A stretch of 64,000 nucleotides of DNA. Origin: Salticus scenicus (Eukaryota > Arthropoda > Arachnida > Araneae > Salticidae). The notes below the pieces were generated by a model that worked only from the letters and a program-made list of their open reading frames with translations, did no database searches and had not been told where the DNA came from. This document shows positions 22,256-34,649 of the stretch, piece after piece. The position numbers were made by a program, and so were the translations under genes. The stretch is taken from positions 196,205,532 through 196,269,531 of the forward strand of contig OZ005661.1 in NCBI GenBank assembly GCA_963930645.1, in the 5' to 3' direction. Within the stretch, counting starts at the first letter, position 1. Every line of letters starts with the position of its first letter.

Positions 22256-24989
22256 CGTACTGCATGATTTTTCTTTCTTGTTTTTTTCCCCTAAATTCAT
22301 TTAAATATAATTACCAGAGAACAGGGTGAAGCCTTCTATATAAAATCTCTTATTAACAACGTTTCTCTTTCTAATATATAATTCATTGCATTACTTCAAA
22401 AATTTTTAATCTGCGATTGACCATTAATTTATATTAATTTATTTATTAAAATAATAATAATAATACAAAAGAGAATAAAAAAAATCTTATCTAACCACTT
22501 GCACTAGTAGCAATGTAATACCGTTTAATATAGTACCGTGTGTCGCTTTTCTTCTTTAGTATTAAGAATATATAAAGAATTCTTTATAAATTAATTTGTG
22601 TCATATATTTTTTTTCTTAACAAATAGATTCTAAATAAATTCTAAAAGCGGGGCAGTAATGAAAACAAATGAGAGTTTTAGTACTATATATATCACAAGA
22701 ACTAACAATTTTATAACCTAAGCGAGAAAAGGTGCACAATATTAATGGTGAAAGAAATAAGTTGTTTAAAACATATTAAAAGGTAAAGCTATAAAAGGTA
22801 ACGCTTCTTTAATAGTTGAGGATTTTTTTTCTTATATTTTAAGTACTTTCTCTCTCTCTCTCTTTTTTTTTTTTTAGTCTTGCGTTCCATTGAAGAATAA
22901 ATAGTATTTTGCATTGTAAAATGAAATCGATTTATATATTCTTCTCTACATTTTCTTAATATATTTTTATGTTTGTTTATATGACTGAAATTTAATTAAA
23001 GTTTATGAAATTAGTGTATGTTACGCTTAAATAATAGTTGTTTACAATGGTTTAATGCATAGAATTTTTTATACAGGTATCATGCATTTTAAATTTATTT
23101 AATATTTGATGCAAGACATCTTTTCTCGACCAAAAATATTAGTGCATTTTTTTTTTTTTTCTGCAGGTCATATGCATGCGTTAAAAACATATTTGCTTAT
23201 ATGTTGTTTACAAAATTACAAAATATGATAAATTCCTATAATTGTGTCTTGAATCGTATTGAAAGAAAATAACTGCAGTAAACACAGAAAATTCTTATTT
23301 TAAAAAATGAGCAGCATTTTTAAAAAATATTATTATTAAAGGTAATCTTATTAACTTATTTTGAAATATTAATACCCATCGTAAGTTCCTTTTGAAAAAA
23401 GTGAGATTCAAATTTGAAAATAAGAATATTTTATATTCTACTCTCAGTAATACTTAAGAGGATTAAAATACGGATGAACACGATAAATTGGCAAAACTTA
23501 TCCGTAGAAATAGATCAAATTTCAATCTCGCAATTGTGTTTATTTAAGCACAGCTCTGAGGATTTTGTTCAAACTCGTCATCTTATTTCCTCTATAGACA
23601 TCCTTTCGTATGTGTTTATTTGTTTCCTTTAAGCAGATGAGTTTGCTAAATTTTTGTCAAAATCGGCAGTCGGACAGAAAGTCGGTATTTTAAAAACGAA
23701 GTTAATGATGTTCTCCAAATTTCCCACACAAATAATTTTCTTAAAATGTTCTTAAGTATGTATTTCTTGGTTACTACACAGGGTCCCAATTACGTAGGTC
23801 AGTCATACATATCAGAAGTGGATGTTTCAAAAAACAGCCCTAACGATTTTTTTTCTTTTTTAACTTGTTATGTGAATTATCTTTTATATGTCTTCACAAC
23901 ATATTATTAATTTGCTCTTGCAGAAAATCAGTTAGGTTTCTAATTTGTTAAATCAGCTTTATGCCTTCTGAACACACTACTTTAAAAAACAGTATGTTGA
24001 TGTCACACATAAAAAGAGCAACTGTCAGTCACTAGATTGGTATTAAACAATATAAATCATTTTCTATTTTTTTCTGCAAACATACACTACAAATTGTTTT
24101 TTTCTTTACTATTTAAGCAAATTATTCATGATACTCCAATAAGTAAAACAATTAATAATAATTATTTTTTAAATCAAGAATATCAATAACATTATTTATT
24201 TTTCGGTTATACGTGTAAGTAAAAGCTATTAATTTTGAAGTTTATAACAGAAATTCTTTTAATGCTATTACATAAATAGCATGACTCAATAAAAAACTAT
24301 ACTTAACGGAAACTCTAATTTATTTGAATAATAGCCCCTATGGGCACAGGCTTTAAAATCTATTTGTGCTTTATGGCACATGAAACTGAAAGTCTTTATT
24401 TCCTTATATCATTTTCATTGTTTCTTTAGCAATGCTGAAGATTCATAAAAAGTGTATCATAGCAAAAACTCTAATAAAATCAATTTTATAGCAGAAAAAG
24501 ATCCATTAAGAAATCATAAAAAAAAGTTTACGATTTCCAATGATTAAATAAAAGATATATTAAAAATCTATCTTATATAGAAGATTATACTTTTAAAATA
24601 AACAAAAGTAGTTTGTGTATTTTACAAACGACGTTTTTGTTTGACCATGTACCGTTTAAGTCAAAATTCTTTATGTATTTATATTACTGGTCGTAAAGTT
24701 GAATACCCGTAACAACGTTTTGTGTATTTCTATTTTAACTTTTCTGTCATTTATACATATATATATCTTGGAGGAGAATTTTGATGAATTAAAATCATGC
24801 TTTAACCGCACATGTATGTCTCAAGTCATATGGGGCATTTTTGACAGTTTAAATCGTTTATTTTATGTTTTCGCAGTAAGTTTTACTTATGATTTGTTTC
24901 ACATTTATTAATTTCCATGTAAGTCTTTCTTTAGTTATTTTTGTTACATATTTTCAACTTTTATATGACTGAAAACATGTAATATCTTA
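22256..24989. other. No gene seen
   Basis: Long AT-rich stretch. A CT run lies near 22849-22864. AAATATAATTACCAGAGAAC at 22302 resembles the end of family F. Frames at 23414 and 24699 have no recognisable domain and no codon-usage contrast. Confidence 0.5.
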
Positions 24990-25015
24990 TATGTATGTAT
25001 ATATATGAATGTGTA

Positions 25016-25048
<33 letters not shown>

Positions 25049-25096
25049 TATATATATTATTTCTTTTCCTTTTATATATATATATATATATATATC
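24990..25096. repeat. TG and TA microsatellites
   Basis: GTGT run at about 25010-25038, then TA runs at 25040-25058 and 25074-25094. Confidence 0.9.
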
Positions 25097-25439
25097 TGAA
25101 TCGTAAATATTTTATAGCTTAGTTATGCTTAAAAACACAATTTTTTTCTTACAGTTTGCCTTTTTTATTTTTCTTTGTTTTTTATTACAAACGTAGAGCC
25201 CTATTAATTTATTTTTTTCGAAAATAAATATGTAGATAATCATTTGAATAAAAAAAACATGGTAGATTCCAAGAAACGCTTTTCAGTATTTTATCTGAAT
25301 CTCTTTCAAAATGCAAGAAATGGAAGTGCTAAATTTCATGTTTAAATAATGATGTTAGTTATTATTCAAGAAATAAGGACATTTATTTCGTAGTGATATT
25401 TCTAGAAAAATAAGGATTCTAGAAAATAAACAACGGAAA

Positions 25440-26110
25440 GGAAAACGGGGGAGGGAAGAGCTTCCCCCAAGTAGAGTGGGAACTTATTATTTAATATTTT
25501 TAAAACTTTATAAATCTGTACTCCTATATTATATTCCATTACAATCCCTCATTTTTCGTAATCTGAAGATGAAGTTTTTTTTTTTTTTTTTTTTTTTTTG
25601 GGGGGGGGGGGGGGGGATTGGTGTCTCCTCAAGGAAAGGGGACTTTTTTCTTTGCCATTTACAGACTGTTAAGTAATGTTATCCTAAAATTTCAAACATT
25701 TATAAATTATTTTCACTGTTTTTCTTAATCTGAAAGAGCTATACGGTTTGGAGGGGAAAAGAGGTGAGGGAGAAAAATTTCCTCAGAGATGAGGGGACTT
25801 TTTTTTTTTTTTTTTTTTTGCATGACTTGAGTCCTCAATAGTATTATTTCAAATTTTTAAAATCTTACAAATATTTTCTCCTATATTATGTTCCTTTACA
25901 TTCCCTCATTTTTTATAATCGGAATGTATTATTAATTTTTTTTGGGGGAAAAAAAAGGGCGGGGGAGTATCTCCTCAGGAAGGATGATCTATTTTTCTAT
26001 TCCACCCCCAAGGGAGGGGAAATTGTGAGGGGAAATTGTTTGCTTTACATGACTAGAGCCCCCAGGATTGTAATTCCAAAGTTTCAAATTTATATAAATT
26101 TTCTCTTTTA
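25440..26110 (+). repeat. Tandem array of ~200-bp G-rich units
   Basis: About three to four units with CTCCTATATTATATTCC-type, ACATTCCCTCATTTTT-type, a T-run followed by a G-run, and CTCCTCAGG-type blocks. The T21/G17 block at 25577-25616 is the most extreme. No coding. Confidence 0.65.
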
Positions 26111-26873
26111 TTTGGTGTTTTTTTTATCTTATTTGACAGTATAATTGGGTTAAGATAAGGTGACAATTGGGAGGCTGGCAACAAATTGAACAAAATTAAT
26201 AATGTTTGTAATCACCCTGTATCATTAAGTGAACGAAATGGTCCATAGCTATGTTAATATACACCTAGCCCAATTTCTGGGTGTATTTATGTAATGATAG
26301 CATGTTAAATAAAGAAGATATAAGCATTTATTTTAAAACTTAAAAAAAAAAAAAAAGGTCAGCCTGTTTTTTTATTGATGATATGCAGAGTTTTAAACGA
26401 AAATTATGCTCTCTTTTACATTGAAACAATATGCTGCAATCGGAACACAAATATCTTAAATATTTTATGAAATATAAGCATTTTTAAAAGTGTTGTTACT
26501 GTGCTTTTGTGATCGATAATAAATAAATAAATTATTAATAAACTTGTTTGCATAATTTGATATTGAAATGTTTTGTTAATCTCCTATCAGAAGCATTGCT
26601 AAATATCATTGAAATTCAGAAAATTGTACGCAAAAAAATTGAGCAGTTTTGGGGTTATTGACCAAAATTTAATTTTATTTTCAAGGTCATTCACACATTG
26701 ACGTTTTTCAATAAGTAAATAGAGAATTACGCTTAATTACAGAAAAACACCTTTTATTTTAAGCACGGATACTGAATGCGTCGTGAATATTGTAATAAGG
26801 TTAATTTCATTCATTTTATCACAAAAAGGTTTGATTTCTTAAATTAATAAACAAGAAATAAATAATAAGGAAT

Positions 26874-26911
<38 letters not shown>

Positions 26912-27253
26912 TGGTAAAATATAGATTAACTTTATATTACTTATAAATTTAAGCTTTTATTAAAAATGTGTAAATAATTTATTTACAGTAAACATTTTCT
27001 GTACTTATTACTTCTGTACTTAAACATTTACTGTAAACACTATAAAATGAGGTTTAAGAAAAAAAAAGTGTACTTTGTAATTATTAAAAGGCAATAAAGG
27101 CATTTAAAAACACTTTATAGCACGTCATATTCATTTATTAAAATTAAATTTACAATATATAATACAAAGCTTTTCACCGTGAATACATGGCATCTTTAGG
27201 ATAAAAACTGGATTTTAGGAAAATCCATAGAGAATAGTCAACTACACATATTA
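26111..27253. other. No gene seen
   Basis: AT-rich. Contains a poly-A tract at about 26879-26909 and a small hairpin ATACACC/GGGTGTAT at about 26259-26287. Confidence 0.5.
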
Positions 27254-27611
27254 CACTGTTAAAAACTTCAACAGAGAACTCTGTGTAATCTATTATCTTA
27301 AGTCTTACGTAAAATTACATAGAAAAATAAATGGATATGTTAAAAAAAAACTTATTTTATACATTCATTTTGATAACTAATATTAATTTAATTATTTATT
27401 GTGGAGAATATATTTCGGACTTGGAATGCTTTTTCTAAAGTAGAAACAGTCATTTTTAATTTTAATAAAAAAAATTAAATAATGAAATTACGTAAAAATA
27501 CAGAATAAAGATTGAGAATCTCGATTATTCACTTTTAACTAAGAATTACTGTAAATTTACAGAGACTCTGGATAAATATTTACAGTAAATTTACAGAAAT
27601 TTTTAGCAGTG
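27254..27611. mobile_element. CACTG-ended MITE
   Basis: Left end CACTGTTAAAAACTTCA, right end (reverse) CACTGCTAAAAATTTCTG, with TA on both flanks (27252-27253, 27612-27613). The right part holds two repeats of TTACTGTAAATTTACAGA type. No ORF. Confidence 0.75.
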
Positions 27612-27905
27612 TAGGATGTTTAGTGATGATCACAGAGACAAAAGCTTGACGATGTGCAAGTAGACATGACATACTAGAAGAAAGATCCAGGCGAAACGTT
27701 ACTTGCAGAAGAAACTTAGTACTAATTCGTAACGTTACTTGATAACACTGTAGTAAAAAAATATGTCGCAACTAGAGAAATTCTTTCTGCGGAAGCTAAG
27801 AACTATAGACACGAAGATGTGGTTTAGCTTGATAAAGATTGGAGTGGATAAACAGGATCTTGTATAACTGCAGTGAAGAATAACGAACGTTCTTGTTGTC
27901 TAAAA

Positions 27906-27999
<94 letters not shown>

Positions 28000-28013
28000 A
28001 AAAAAAAAAAAAA
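27906..28013. repeat. Long TA microsatellite and poly-A
   Basis: TA repeats from 27906 to 27992, interrupted once, then a poly-A tract to 28015. Reading frames here are spurious Tyr-Ile repeats. Confidence 0.95.
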
Positions 28014-28015
28014 AA

Positions 28016-28473
28016 AGCAGAAGGCTTGTTGCATTTACTTTGCATTACTATGCAAACTTTCTTTTTCCATTAAAATTTCAGTTTCTTCTTTTTTGAGTTG
28101 TCAACTATTCTTAAAATTCTAATCATACTATTAAACACATTGTCATCAATCAGTGAATTTCATTATTGCTTCGTGATTTCATTGTTATTCATCTGCTTTG
28201 AAAATTTTGCTTTTTAAAATCCGCATGACTCCTATTCAGGTCTTGACAGGCTGGGAGAGTGTTGCGGGCGAGGCGTGAAACTAGTTTAACCCCACAGGCA
28301 AGTCACAAGTCTTGCCGCCTGCCTTCTTCCTTCCTATCTTAAGTTTCTTAAATTATTTTTTCATAAATTTTGATATAGTTTATGGTTTAAGTTAAGATTT
28401 GTCGTGGTAGTTGCAGGCTGTTAATTAATAAATCTGGTTTCTTTAAATTTTTGTATTTCATCCACTGATAAAA

Positions 28474-28506
<33 letters not shown>

Positions 28507-28655
28507 GAAAAAGACAAAAAGAAAAAAAATCATTTTTCTGAATTTCTCAAAGAAATTTTTAATCTTATTGGTCATTGGTGTTTCAGTGATCTTGTATCTG
28601 TTGCTTGGTTTCTACTATGCTTAATAGCTCATCATTATTATATATATATATATGT
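28016..28655 (+). repeat. ~630-bp interspersed repeat family G, copy 1
   Basis: GCAGAAGGCTTGTTGCATTT, TTTAACCCCACAGGCAAGTC and ACTATGCTTAATAGCTCATC appear in inverse order and strand at 42915-43530. Both copies share the same two ends, a poly-A/T end and a TATATA end. Class unknown; no coding seen. Confidence 0.7.
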
Positions 28656-29588
28656 ATTTATAAATATATATATAAATTAGTCAATTGTTGGATTTAAAAA
28701 GGATATACCAAATTTTCTGTAAAATTACAGAATCTCTATGATTAATTGCTTTTTTACAATTTAAACATTTATGGCTTCAGAGAAAATTAATTATTATCTG
28801 TGGTGCAGATATTATTTTTGCCATAGATCATAAGGAATTACTGTAGACAATCTCAACCAAGGCAGATTTTTTTCTCTTTCAAATTACGTATATGTTCTTG
28901 AAGAACAAGACGCATAGATTCGTAGTATACCCTTCCCACGTACTCAGAAGAAATATAATTTAATAATAACTATAATAAGAAGGTAGAAAAAATTGTTTTG
29001 AAATGGAGGAAGTTGAAGTTGAGCCCCAACGATTTACTTTACACATTTTTCTACCGAACGATCAGTTTCACGTCTGACCCAAATTACTTTAACTTTTTTA
29101 GAAATCTAAATTTCAGTAGCTCTACGATAATTGCCATTAGCTTTTTACAGAAAAATTTTTTGTCGATTAACCCGTCTATGTTACTTTCTTGATGGATTTT
29201 ATTTAATGTATATTCAAAGTAATTTAAAGTTTTATAGCGGCATCAGGTCAAACTCATAATTAAAAAACTTACCAATCATGTTGTGATTTTTTGCTCTTAA
29301 GTTAAATAAATTAGCAAAAATCTTGATTGCTCTTTTCATTACAAATTTCTAAATTTTTAAAGATTATTATTATCTATTTCACTAATTTTGTGATTATTTT
29401 TTATTTATTATTTATTTATTTTTATTTATTTTATTTTAAGCGTTTATACTTTTTTTTCACATTTTTCACATTTATTTTCCTTTATCAATTTCTTTTTAAA
29501 ATAATCAACATTAAATTTTCAATAGCTTAAATTATTATTGATATTCGGCGAAAACTAATGGAAAATATTGTACATTAAGATGAACTTT
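28656..29588. other. No gene seen
   Basis: AT-rich sequence leading to the LTR element. Frames at 28998 and 29327 are low-complexity. Confidence 0.5.
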
Positions 29589-30263
29589 TGTGACGACCTT
29601 GGCGTCGTCATCTTCCTTTAACTTATAGTTGACTTAAGGTTGAATGCTGCAAACTGAAATACTTAATTTATGAAGAAATGACAGAGTCCAAATATATAAA
29701 ATAAATGAGCTTTAATTAAGCTTAAATCAGAATGAGGGCGCTGGACTATAATGGCGTTTAGTAACTTACGACTTAAAATGGGCAGTCCTCTTAAATACTT
29801 TGACAGCAATAAATAGCCACCGTTACTTTACTTTACTTAATTACTCGCAAATGATCTCAACTACTTTCATCTAACTTCCTTAACTCCTAAGGCCAAGTAG
29901 TCTTTCTTATGTAGGAGGACTCCCTGACGCTACAATGCTACTGGACTTACTCTCTTCTTCCCTAAGCCGCTAACAGCTAGCCTTCTACTAACTCTCCAAC
30001 TAACTCACTCCAACTATAAAATACATCGCCTTTCAACTCCCTCTCCAACTAACACTCCTTCCAACTCTCAACTAACACCCGCTAACACCCCTTCCTTCTC
30101 CTTTTATATAAATCACTTTTCAAACTTATTAGCATAATGTCAATTACAATTTTAGTTTAGGATGAGAACTAACTCTATTACTCAATCGAATCCTAAAACC
30201 TTCGTATTCATGTTTTACTCGCAAAGTGCGATTTTTAATCGTAGCACTTTGCTAGACCTCACA
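29589..30263 (-). repeat. 3' LTR (minus-strand sense)
   Basis: 675 bp, TG..CA ends. Contains a CT/AAC-rich block (ACTAACTCTCCAACTAACTC at about 29986). Confidence 0.9.
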
Positions 30264-30274
30264 GTTCCTCCCCA
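30264..30274 (-). promoter_or_regulatory. Polypurine tract
   Basis: Minus strand GGGGAGGAAC immediately before the LTR start TGTGAGG. It primes plus-strand synthesis in LTR elements. Confidence 0.65.
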
Positions 30275-31947
30275 AAAGAAAAAAATTCACGGAAAAAAAT
30301 CCCCAACGGGTTTTTACCCGTGCAAATTTTAAATTATTGCAATACTATGCAAAGAAAATTTAGCTGCAGTGACTTACTGCTTAAAATTCAACTACATAAT
30401 ATTTTAGAAAAAGAAAAAAAAGAGGGGGGAAACTTACATTTAAACTAGACTGCCCAAGAATAACTACTTGTTTTAAATCTAATAGTGAAAAAAAAATTTT
30501 AAGAGTACCGGAAAAAAATGTTTTGTAAAAGCTCAGGCTAAGTTGGTTTACACTGGAAAACCGTTTGTACTCATAATTAGGTAAATAAAGATATATAGCC
30601 CAGCGTAATTAAAGCGGGGAAATACAGGTACATCTTTCCTTAAATGGAAAGGAAAAAATTGCATGAATTAAAAAAAAAAAAATTGGTACAAAAAGGATCG
30701 CTTAAAAAATAAATGCGATCGTTATTCAATTTAAACGTGGTAACATTAAAAAGTCTTTATTGACAAAAAACTTGGTATATCCTTATCCATTTGCAGGTCC
30801 GTCTTGACCCAGATCATCAGCTAGGAAAAATACTTGAACGGGCTTCAGAAAAAAAGAATTCCAGTTGTCCACTGTGAGTTAACTTGAAAGTTCAATCCAC
30901 TGCTGTTGGCACTGTTCCGAAAAGCCCCTTTTTACTTTTAGGAAAGGAAAACGTTGGCAAGACTCCAAAAATACCTCTTTTTTCATTTGAAAAGAAACAA
31001 TTTGAAGAAATCCGCCTGGATTTTCAGATTTACGTCTGTACGGAGAGTTTGAATCAGAGGACTTGAGATTAACAACTGGACATCGGAATTTCTAGAATTA
31101 AAACTTTTTTTAACGTATAAGTCAAAAATAGACATGAACTACACTTTATATGGATAAATGACATAATTTTATACATAAGCAATATTTCAACTGGCTATTT
31201 GTGTACGGAAAGAACTAAATTGTTAGTGGATTAATACCGATAGTCGTTAAACGCGAATTTACATGCAAAATAGCTTTAAAAAAATTCTCTTTTTACCCCA
31301 TACTAATATATACATAAAACTCTTAGTGAAAAATGCAAGAGTTTACAACAAGAAATATTCATTGTATACGATGTACGACATTTAGAAAAACATAGATAAG
31401 GATACAAAATTTTTCAAAACTGCAGTTCATCGCTGAGAAAGAAAAAAAGATTCACGTACATACATATTTACATTACATTTACAAAACTATAGAGAAAAAT
31501 GTTTATACACTTATAAAATTTCATTTTATATAATTTAGAAGACATTGAGAGAAATATAGTTAAGGAATATATACAAAATATTTAAAAAAGTTTGTTTTTT
31601 CAAACTGGCGTGGATGGCTACAAAATAGAAAAAGATTAGAGTATGTACATATAGATCATGTAAAAACTTAGAGAGAAAATTTATATACAAAAAGGTACGA
31701 AAATTTATCGTACGAATCGCTGCAGGTGATGGCTAAAACAGAAAACATTTAAGTACAGATATATAGATCAGTCACAAAACGAAAGGGGGGAAAATTTATA
31801 TAAAAATGTTCAAAAAGGTTTTTTACCAAGAACTGCTGGTGTTGGCTAGGAATAAAAAAACATTAACGTACATACATGCATATATTATATACAGAAAAAA
31901 AAAATATGACATGTAATCCAAAACATGAAATTTCGGTAGTTGAAAGT
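30275..31947 (-). other. Non-coding 3' half of the LTR element interior
   Basis: A-rich in plus sense, with no pol-like frame on either strand. From about 31420 to 31900 it holds four diverged units, each with a CTG(C/G)..G.TGATGGCTA-type block and an ACGTACATACAT-type block, about 110-180 bases apart. Confidence 0.6.
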
Positions 31948-33369
31948 TCATGCAGCAAGTTTAAATTTATATTTGTGATATTTTAAAAAGTTCATCTCTT
32001 TGAGATCATGGCTGAAAGTCCAAATGAAAGTTCTACATGTCGAAAATTTCATAACTGCTGTGATAGAACTACAGTTTACAATGGAAAAAATATAAAACCA
32101 TAGCACCTGACAGATTGATTCCTTTATAGCAGCAAAATAAGAGATGCAGGTCAGACTGGCCTGTAGAGTTGCAGCGTTGGTGGCTTGCAGATTTAGGTGA
32201 GACGTTGCAGGATCGCTGGTGTCCTGAGGAGGGTTCGAACATGGTGCCTGGTCACTCTCAGGAGGGGGTTTCACACCCAGAGCCTTTTCACTGTTCGGAG
32301 GAGGTTTTAAACTCTGAATCTGTTCCTTGTGTTGAGGGGTTTTCGAGCCCGTCACCTTGTCACTGTTCATAGTTCCAGGAGAGGGTTGCTTTCGCTCCAT
32401 TTTGTCGAATGTAGGGCTGGTAGATTTAAGACTGCTATCTAAAGGTGGGTTACGAAGATTAACCGTATCATTTACCGATTTTACACTTTCACTTTCTTTT
32501 ACCACAGTTTCTGAGAATATAAAAGAGTTCGTCGACTTGACTGTTTTGGAACTTAATTTATCAGGAGGTGAATTTAAATCACTAGAAAAGTTAGCCGCAA
32601 CATTTATTAAATTGTCACTGTCAGTCCGTTTAACGTTTTCAGCGACCGCAGTTATTTTAGTTGTACTAATTTCCATTTCTGTTACCCGAGCTTCAGTTAC
32701 GTTTGATATTTCGGCTTGGACCGGTTTAGCATTTAAATGCGAATGAGGGATATGCGAGGTTTGAACAGTAGAATTTAGCTGAACATTCATTTCATTTAAA
32801 GCAAGGGATTCATTTACAGAGTTAGGTTCAATCGTATTTTCCTTTTCAATCGCCGTCGCTACGCTAGATATTTTATCGGATTTTTCATCTGTATCCAAAG
32901 GCTGAAAAACAGAGGTAGATTTGTGTGTAGTGCTGGTTAAAGGCGTAGTTTGCACGTTTTCATTAACTTTTATTTGACTTTTGTCACCAGAGATACAGTT
33001 TTCATTGTCAGTTTTAGGTTGGTTTAAACTAATAGAGCTTGCTTCCTGTGACTTAATAACTTCTTGTAGTTTTTCCCCTGGGTTTACTATTGCTTCCCAC
33101 TGACGTTCGTGAGGGGGGAGGGAGCGGTCATGCTCTAACCGTAATCTATCATCCCGAGTGGCAAAGAGGTCGATTACTCTACTTTTTAGATCCTGATAAG
33201 TTGGATTTGGCCCAAGTGAATGGCAGGCGATTAATCTATGCCACTGTCGTGATTCTCCTTCTAATGAATATGCTAACCAGGCATATTTTATGGATCGATC
33301 AATGTTATAAAAGTCAAAAAAAATATTCAAGCTGCTCAAAAAATTGCAGCACACTATTAGTGCCGTCAA
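31948..33369 (-). CDS. Gag-like protein of the LTR element
   Basis: The longest open frame in the window, 473 codons with no stop. Residues ~22-75 contain SIKYAWLAYSLEGESRQWH, then LIACHSLGPNPTYQDLKSRV and IDLF. This is the pattern of the retrotransposon Gag capsid region (A...L.G.A..W, then W or Y..F...L...F). After ~residue 115 the protein is a Ser/Thr/Asn/Pro-rich, low-complexity tail with proline-rich PPP motifs at ~345-380. No CCHC zinc knuckle is visible. The last ~60 residues look like read-through of non-coding DNA. The frame begins about 30 bases past the primer-binding site, so the ATG at 33367-33369 is the first plausible start. The product would assemble particles supplied with enzymes from another element (inference). 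Confidence 0.7.
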   Translation of the reverse strand: MTALIVCCNFLSSLNIFFDFYNIDRSIKYAWLAYSLEGESRQWHRLIACHSLGPNPTYQDLKSRVIDLFATRDDRLRLEHDRSLPPHERQWEAIVNPGEKLQEVIKSQEASSISLNQPKTDNENCISGDKSQIKVNENVQTTPLTSTTHKSTSVFQPLDTDEKSDKISSVATAIEKENTIEPNSVNESLALNEMNVQLNSTVQTSHIPHSHLNAKPVQAEISNVTEARVTEMEISTTKITAVAENVKRTDSDNLINVAANFSSDLNSPPDKLSSKTVKSTNSFIFSETVVKESESVKSVNDTVNLRNPPLDSSLKSTSPTFDKMERKQPSPGTMNSDKVTGSKTPQHKEQIQSLKPPPNSEKALGVKPPPESDQAPCSNPPQDTSDPATSHLNLQATNAATLQASLTCISYFAAIKESICQVLWFYIFSIVNCSSITAVMKFSTCRTFIWTFSHDLKEMNFLKYHKYKFKLAA

Positions 33370-33397
33370 AAAATATTTGCTCGGGGGGGGGGGGGGA

Positions 33398-33418
33398 TTC
33401 GACTTTATTTGGGCGCCA
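33398..33418 (-). promoter_or_regulatory. Primer-binding site
   Basis: Minus strand TGGCGCCCAAATAAAGTC one base inside the LTR. TGGCGCC matches the common start of tRNA-Lys-type primer sites in metazoan LTR elements (established pattern); the exact tRNA is not proven. Confidence 0.65.
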
Positions 33419-33419
33419 G

Positions 33420-34094
33420 TGTGACGACCTTGGCGTCGTCATCTTCCTTTAACTTATAGTTGACTTAAGGTTGAATGCTGCAAACTGAAATACTTAATTT
33501 ATGAAGAAATGACAGAGTCCAAATATATAAAATAAATGAGCTTTAATTGAGTTTAAATAAGAATGAGGGTGCTGGACTATAATGGCGTTTAGTAACTTAC
33601 GACTTAAAATGGGCAGTCCTCTTAAATACTTTGACAGCAATAAATAGCCACCGTTACTTTACTTTACTTAATTACTCGCAAATGATCTCAACTACTTTCA
33701 TCTAACTTCCTTAACTACTAAGGCCAAGTAGTCTTTCGCATGTAGGAGGATTCGCTAACGCTACAATGCTACTGGACTTACTCTTTTCTACCCTAAGCCG
33801 CTAAGAGCTAGCCTTCTACTAACTCTCCAACTAACTCACTCCAACTATAAAATACATCGCCTTTCAACTCCCTCTCCAACTAACACTCCTTCCAACTCTC
33901 AACTAACACCCGCTAACACCCCTTCCTTCTCCTTTTATATAAATCACTTTTCAAACTTATTAGCATAATGTCAATTACAATTTTAGTTTAATATGAGAAC
34001 TAACTCTATTACTCAATCGAATCCTAAAACCTTCGTATTCATGTTTTACTCGCAAAGTGCGAATTTTAATCGTAGCACTTTGCTAGACCTCACA
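33420..34094 (-). repeat. 5' LTR (minus-strand sense)
   Basis: 675 bp and about 97-98% identical by eye to the other LTR. A TATATAAAAGG box lies on the minus strand at 33931-33941 and could be the promoter. Confidence 0.9.
33931..33941 (-). promoter_or_regulatory. TATA-box-like site in the 5' LTR
   Basis: Minus strand TATATAAAAGG, also conserved in the other LTR at 30100-30110. Position within the LTR fits a core promoter. Confidence 0.45.
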
Positions 34095-34364
34095 CCTTTT
34101 CTTTTTTAACTTTTTATGTAATTTTGAATTGTTAGTAAAAAAAAAGATTTAAAGTTAGGAAAACATAAAAAAATGTTTAGCTCAAAGACGAATTTATGAT
34201 TTCCAAATTTGACAATTAATATCAATTAACCACTTGCGAGTTCATAAAAATGCAATAATGAATTTGTGTTAACATACGTTTAATTTAATAAGCGCTTTTA
34301 AAGAATTTCTAATTTCCATCAAAAGACTGGATAAAAATCGTAGTACTTTAACCGTAGTTACTTA

Positions 34365-34646
34365 CGGCCGTATTCACCATTAACTTCAACTCCCGTTTCA
34401 ACGCAAAAAATTGAAAAGTGTCTAAAGGCAGGGTGAAGCTTTCTCAAATAATTGGCCGACTCCTTCTGCCATCTAGCGACGAACATTTCATGTAATCTTT
34501 GATTGGTTATTTTCCGCTAAAAAATCTGAATGCAACAATGCCGATAGATGGCATAAGCAACGCATCAAATTTTGCTGAAAAGTTGAACTTTGACTTTATG
34601 CGATTTTCAAGTTTTCGAGTTCTGAAGTTATTGGTGAATACAGCCG
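34365..34646. mobile_element. MITE with TTA duplication (PIF/Harbinger-like)
   Basis: Ends CGGCCGTATTCACCA and, mirrored, CGGCTGTATTCACCA, flanked by TTA on each side (34362-34364, 34647-34649). TTA/TAA 3-bp duplications are a hallmark of PIF/Harbinger. Subterminal ACTTCAACTC also mirrors to GAGTTCTGAAGT. No transposase. Confidence 0.7.
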
Positions 34647-34649
34647 TTA

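Larger units (their letters stand above)
29589..34094 (-). mobile_element. Non-autonomous gag-only LTR retrotransposon
   Basis: Two 675-bp LTRs (29589-30263 and 33420-34094) flank 3.16 kb. Both begin TGTGACGACC and end CCTCACA on the plus strand. I count about 16 mismatches by eye, so insertion is fairly recent. Direction is minus: after the 33.4-kb LTR the minus strand reads C then TGGCGCCCAAATAAAGTC, a primer-binding site starting TGG, and before the 30.3-kb LTR it reads GGGGAGGAAC, a polypurine tract. Flanks ACTTT and CCTTT (29584-29588, 34095-34099) agree at four of five bases, consistent with a decayed 5-bp duplication. No protease, reverse transcriptase, RNase H or integrase motif was seen. 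Confidence 0.9.

Noticed and set aside
27824..28073. Tyr-Ile repeat proteins on both strands
   Set aside because: Translation of a TA microsatellite and poly-A.
32169..33452. Plus-strand frames at 32169, 32357 and 33090
   Set aside because: Antisense shadows of the gag-like frame; primer site and polypurine tract show that the element reads on the minus strand.
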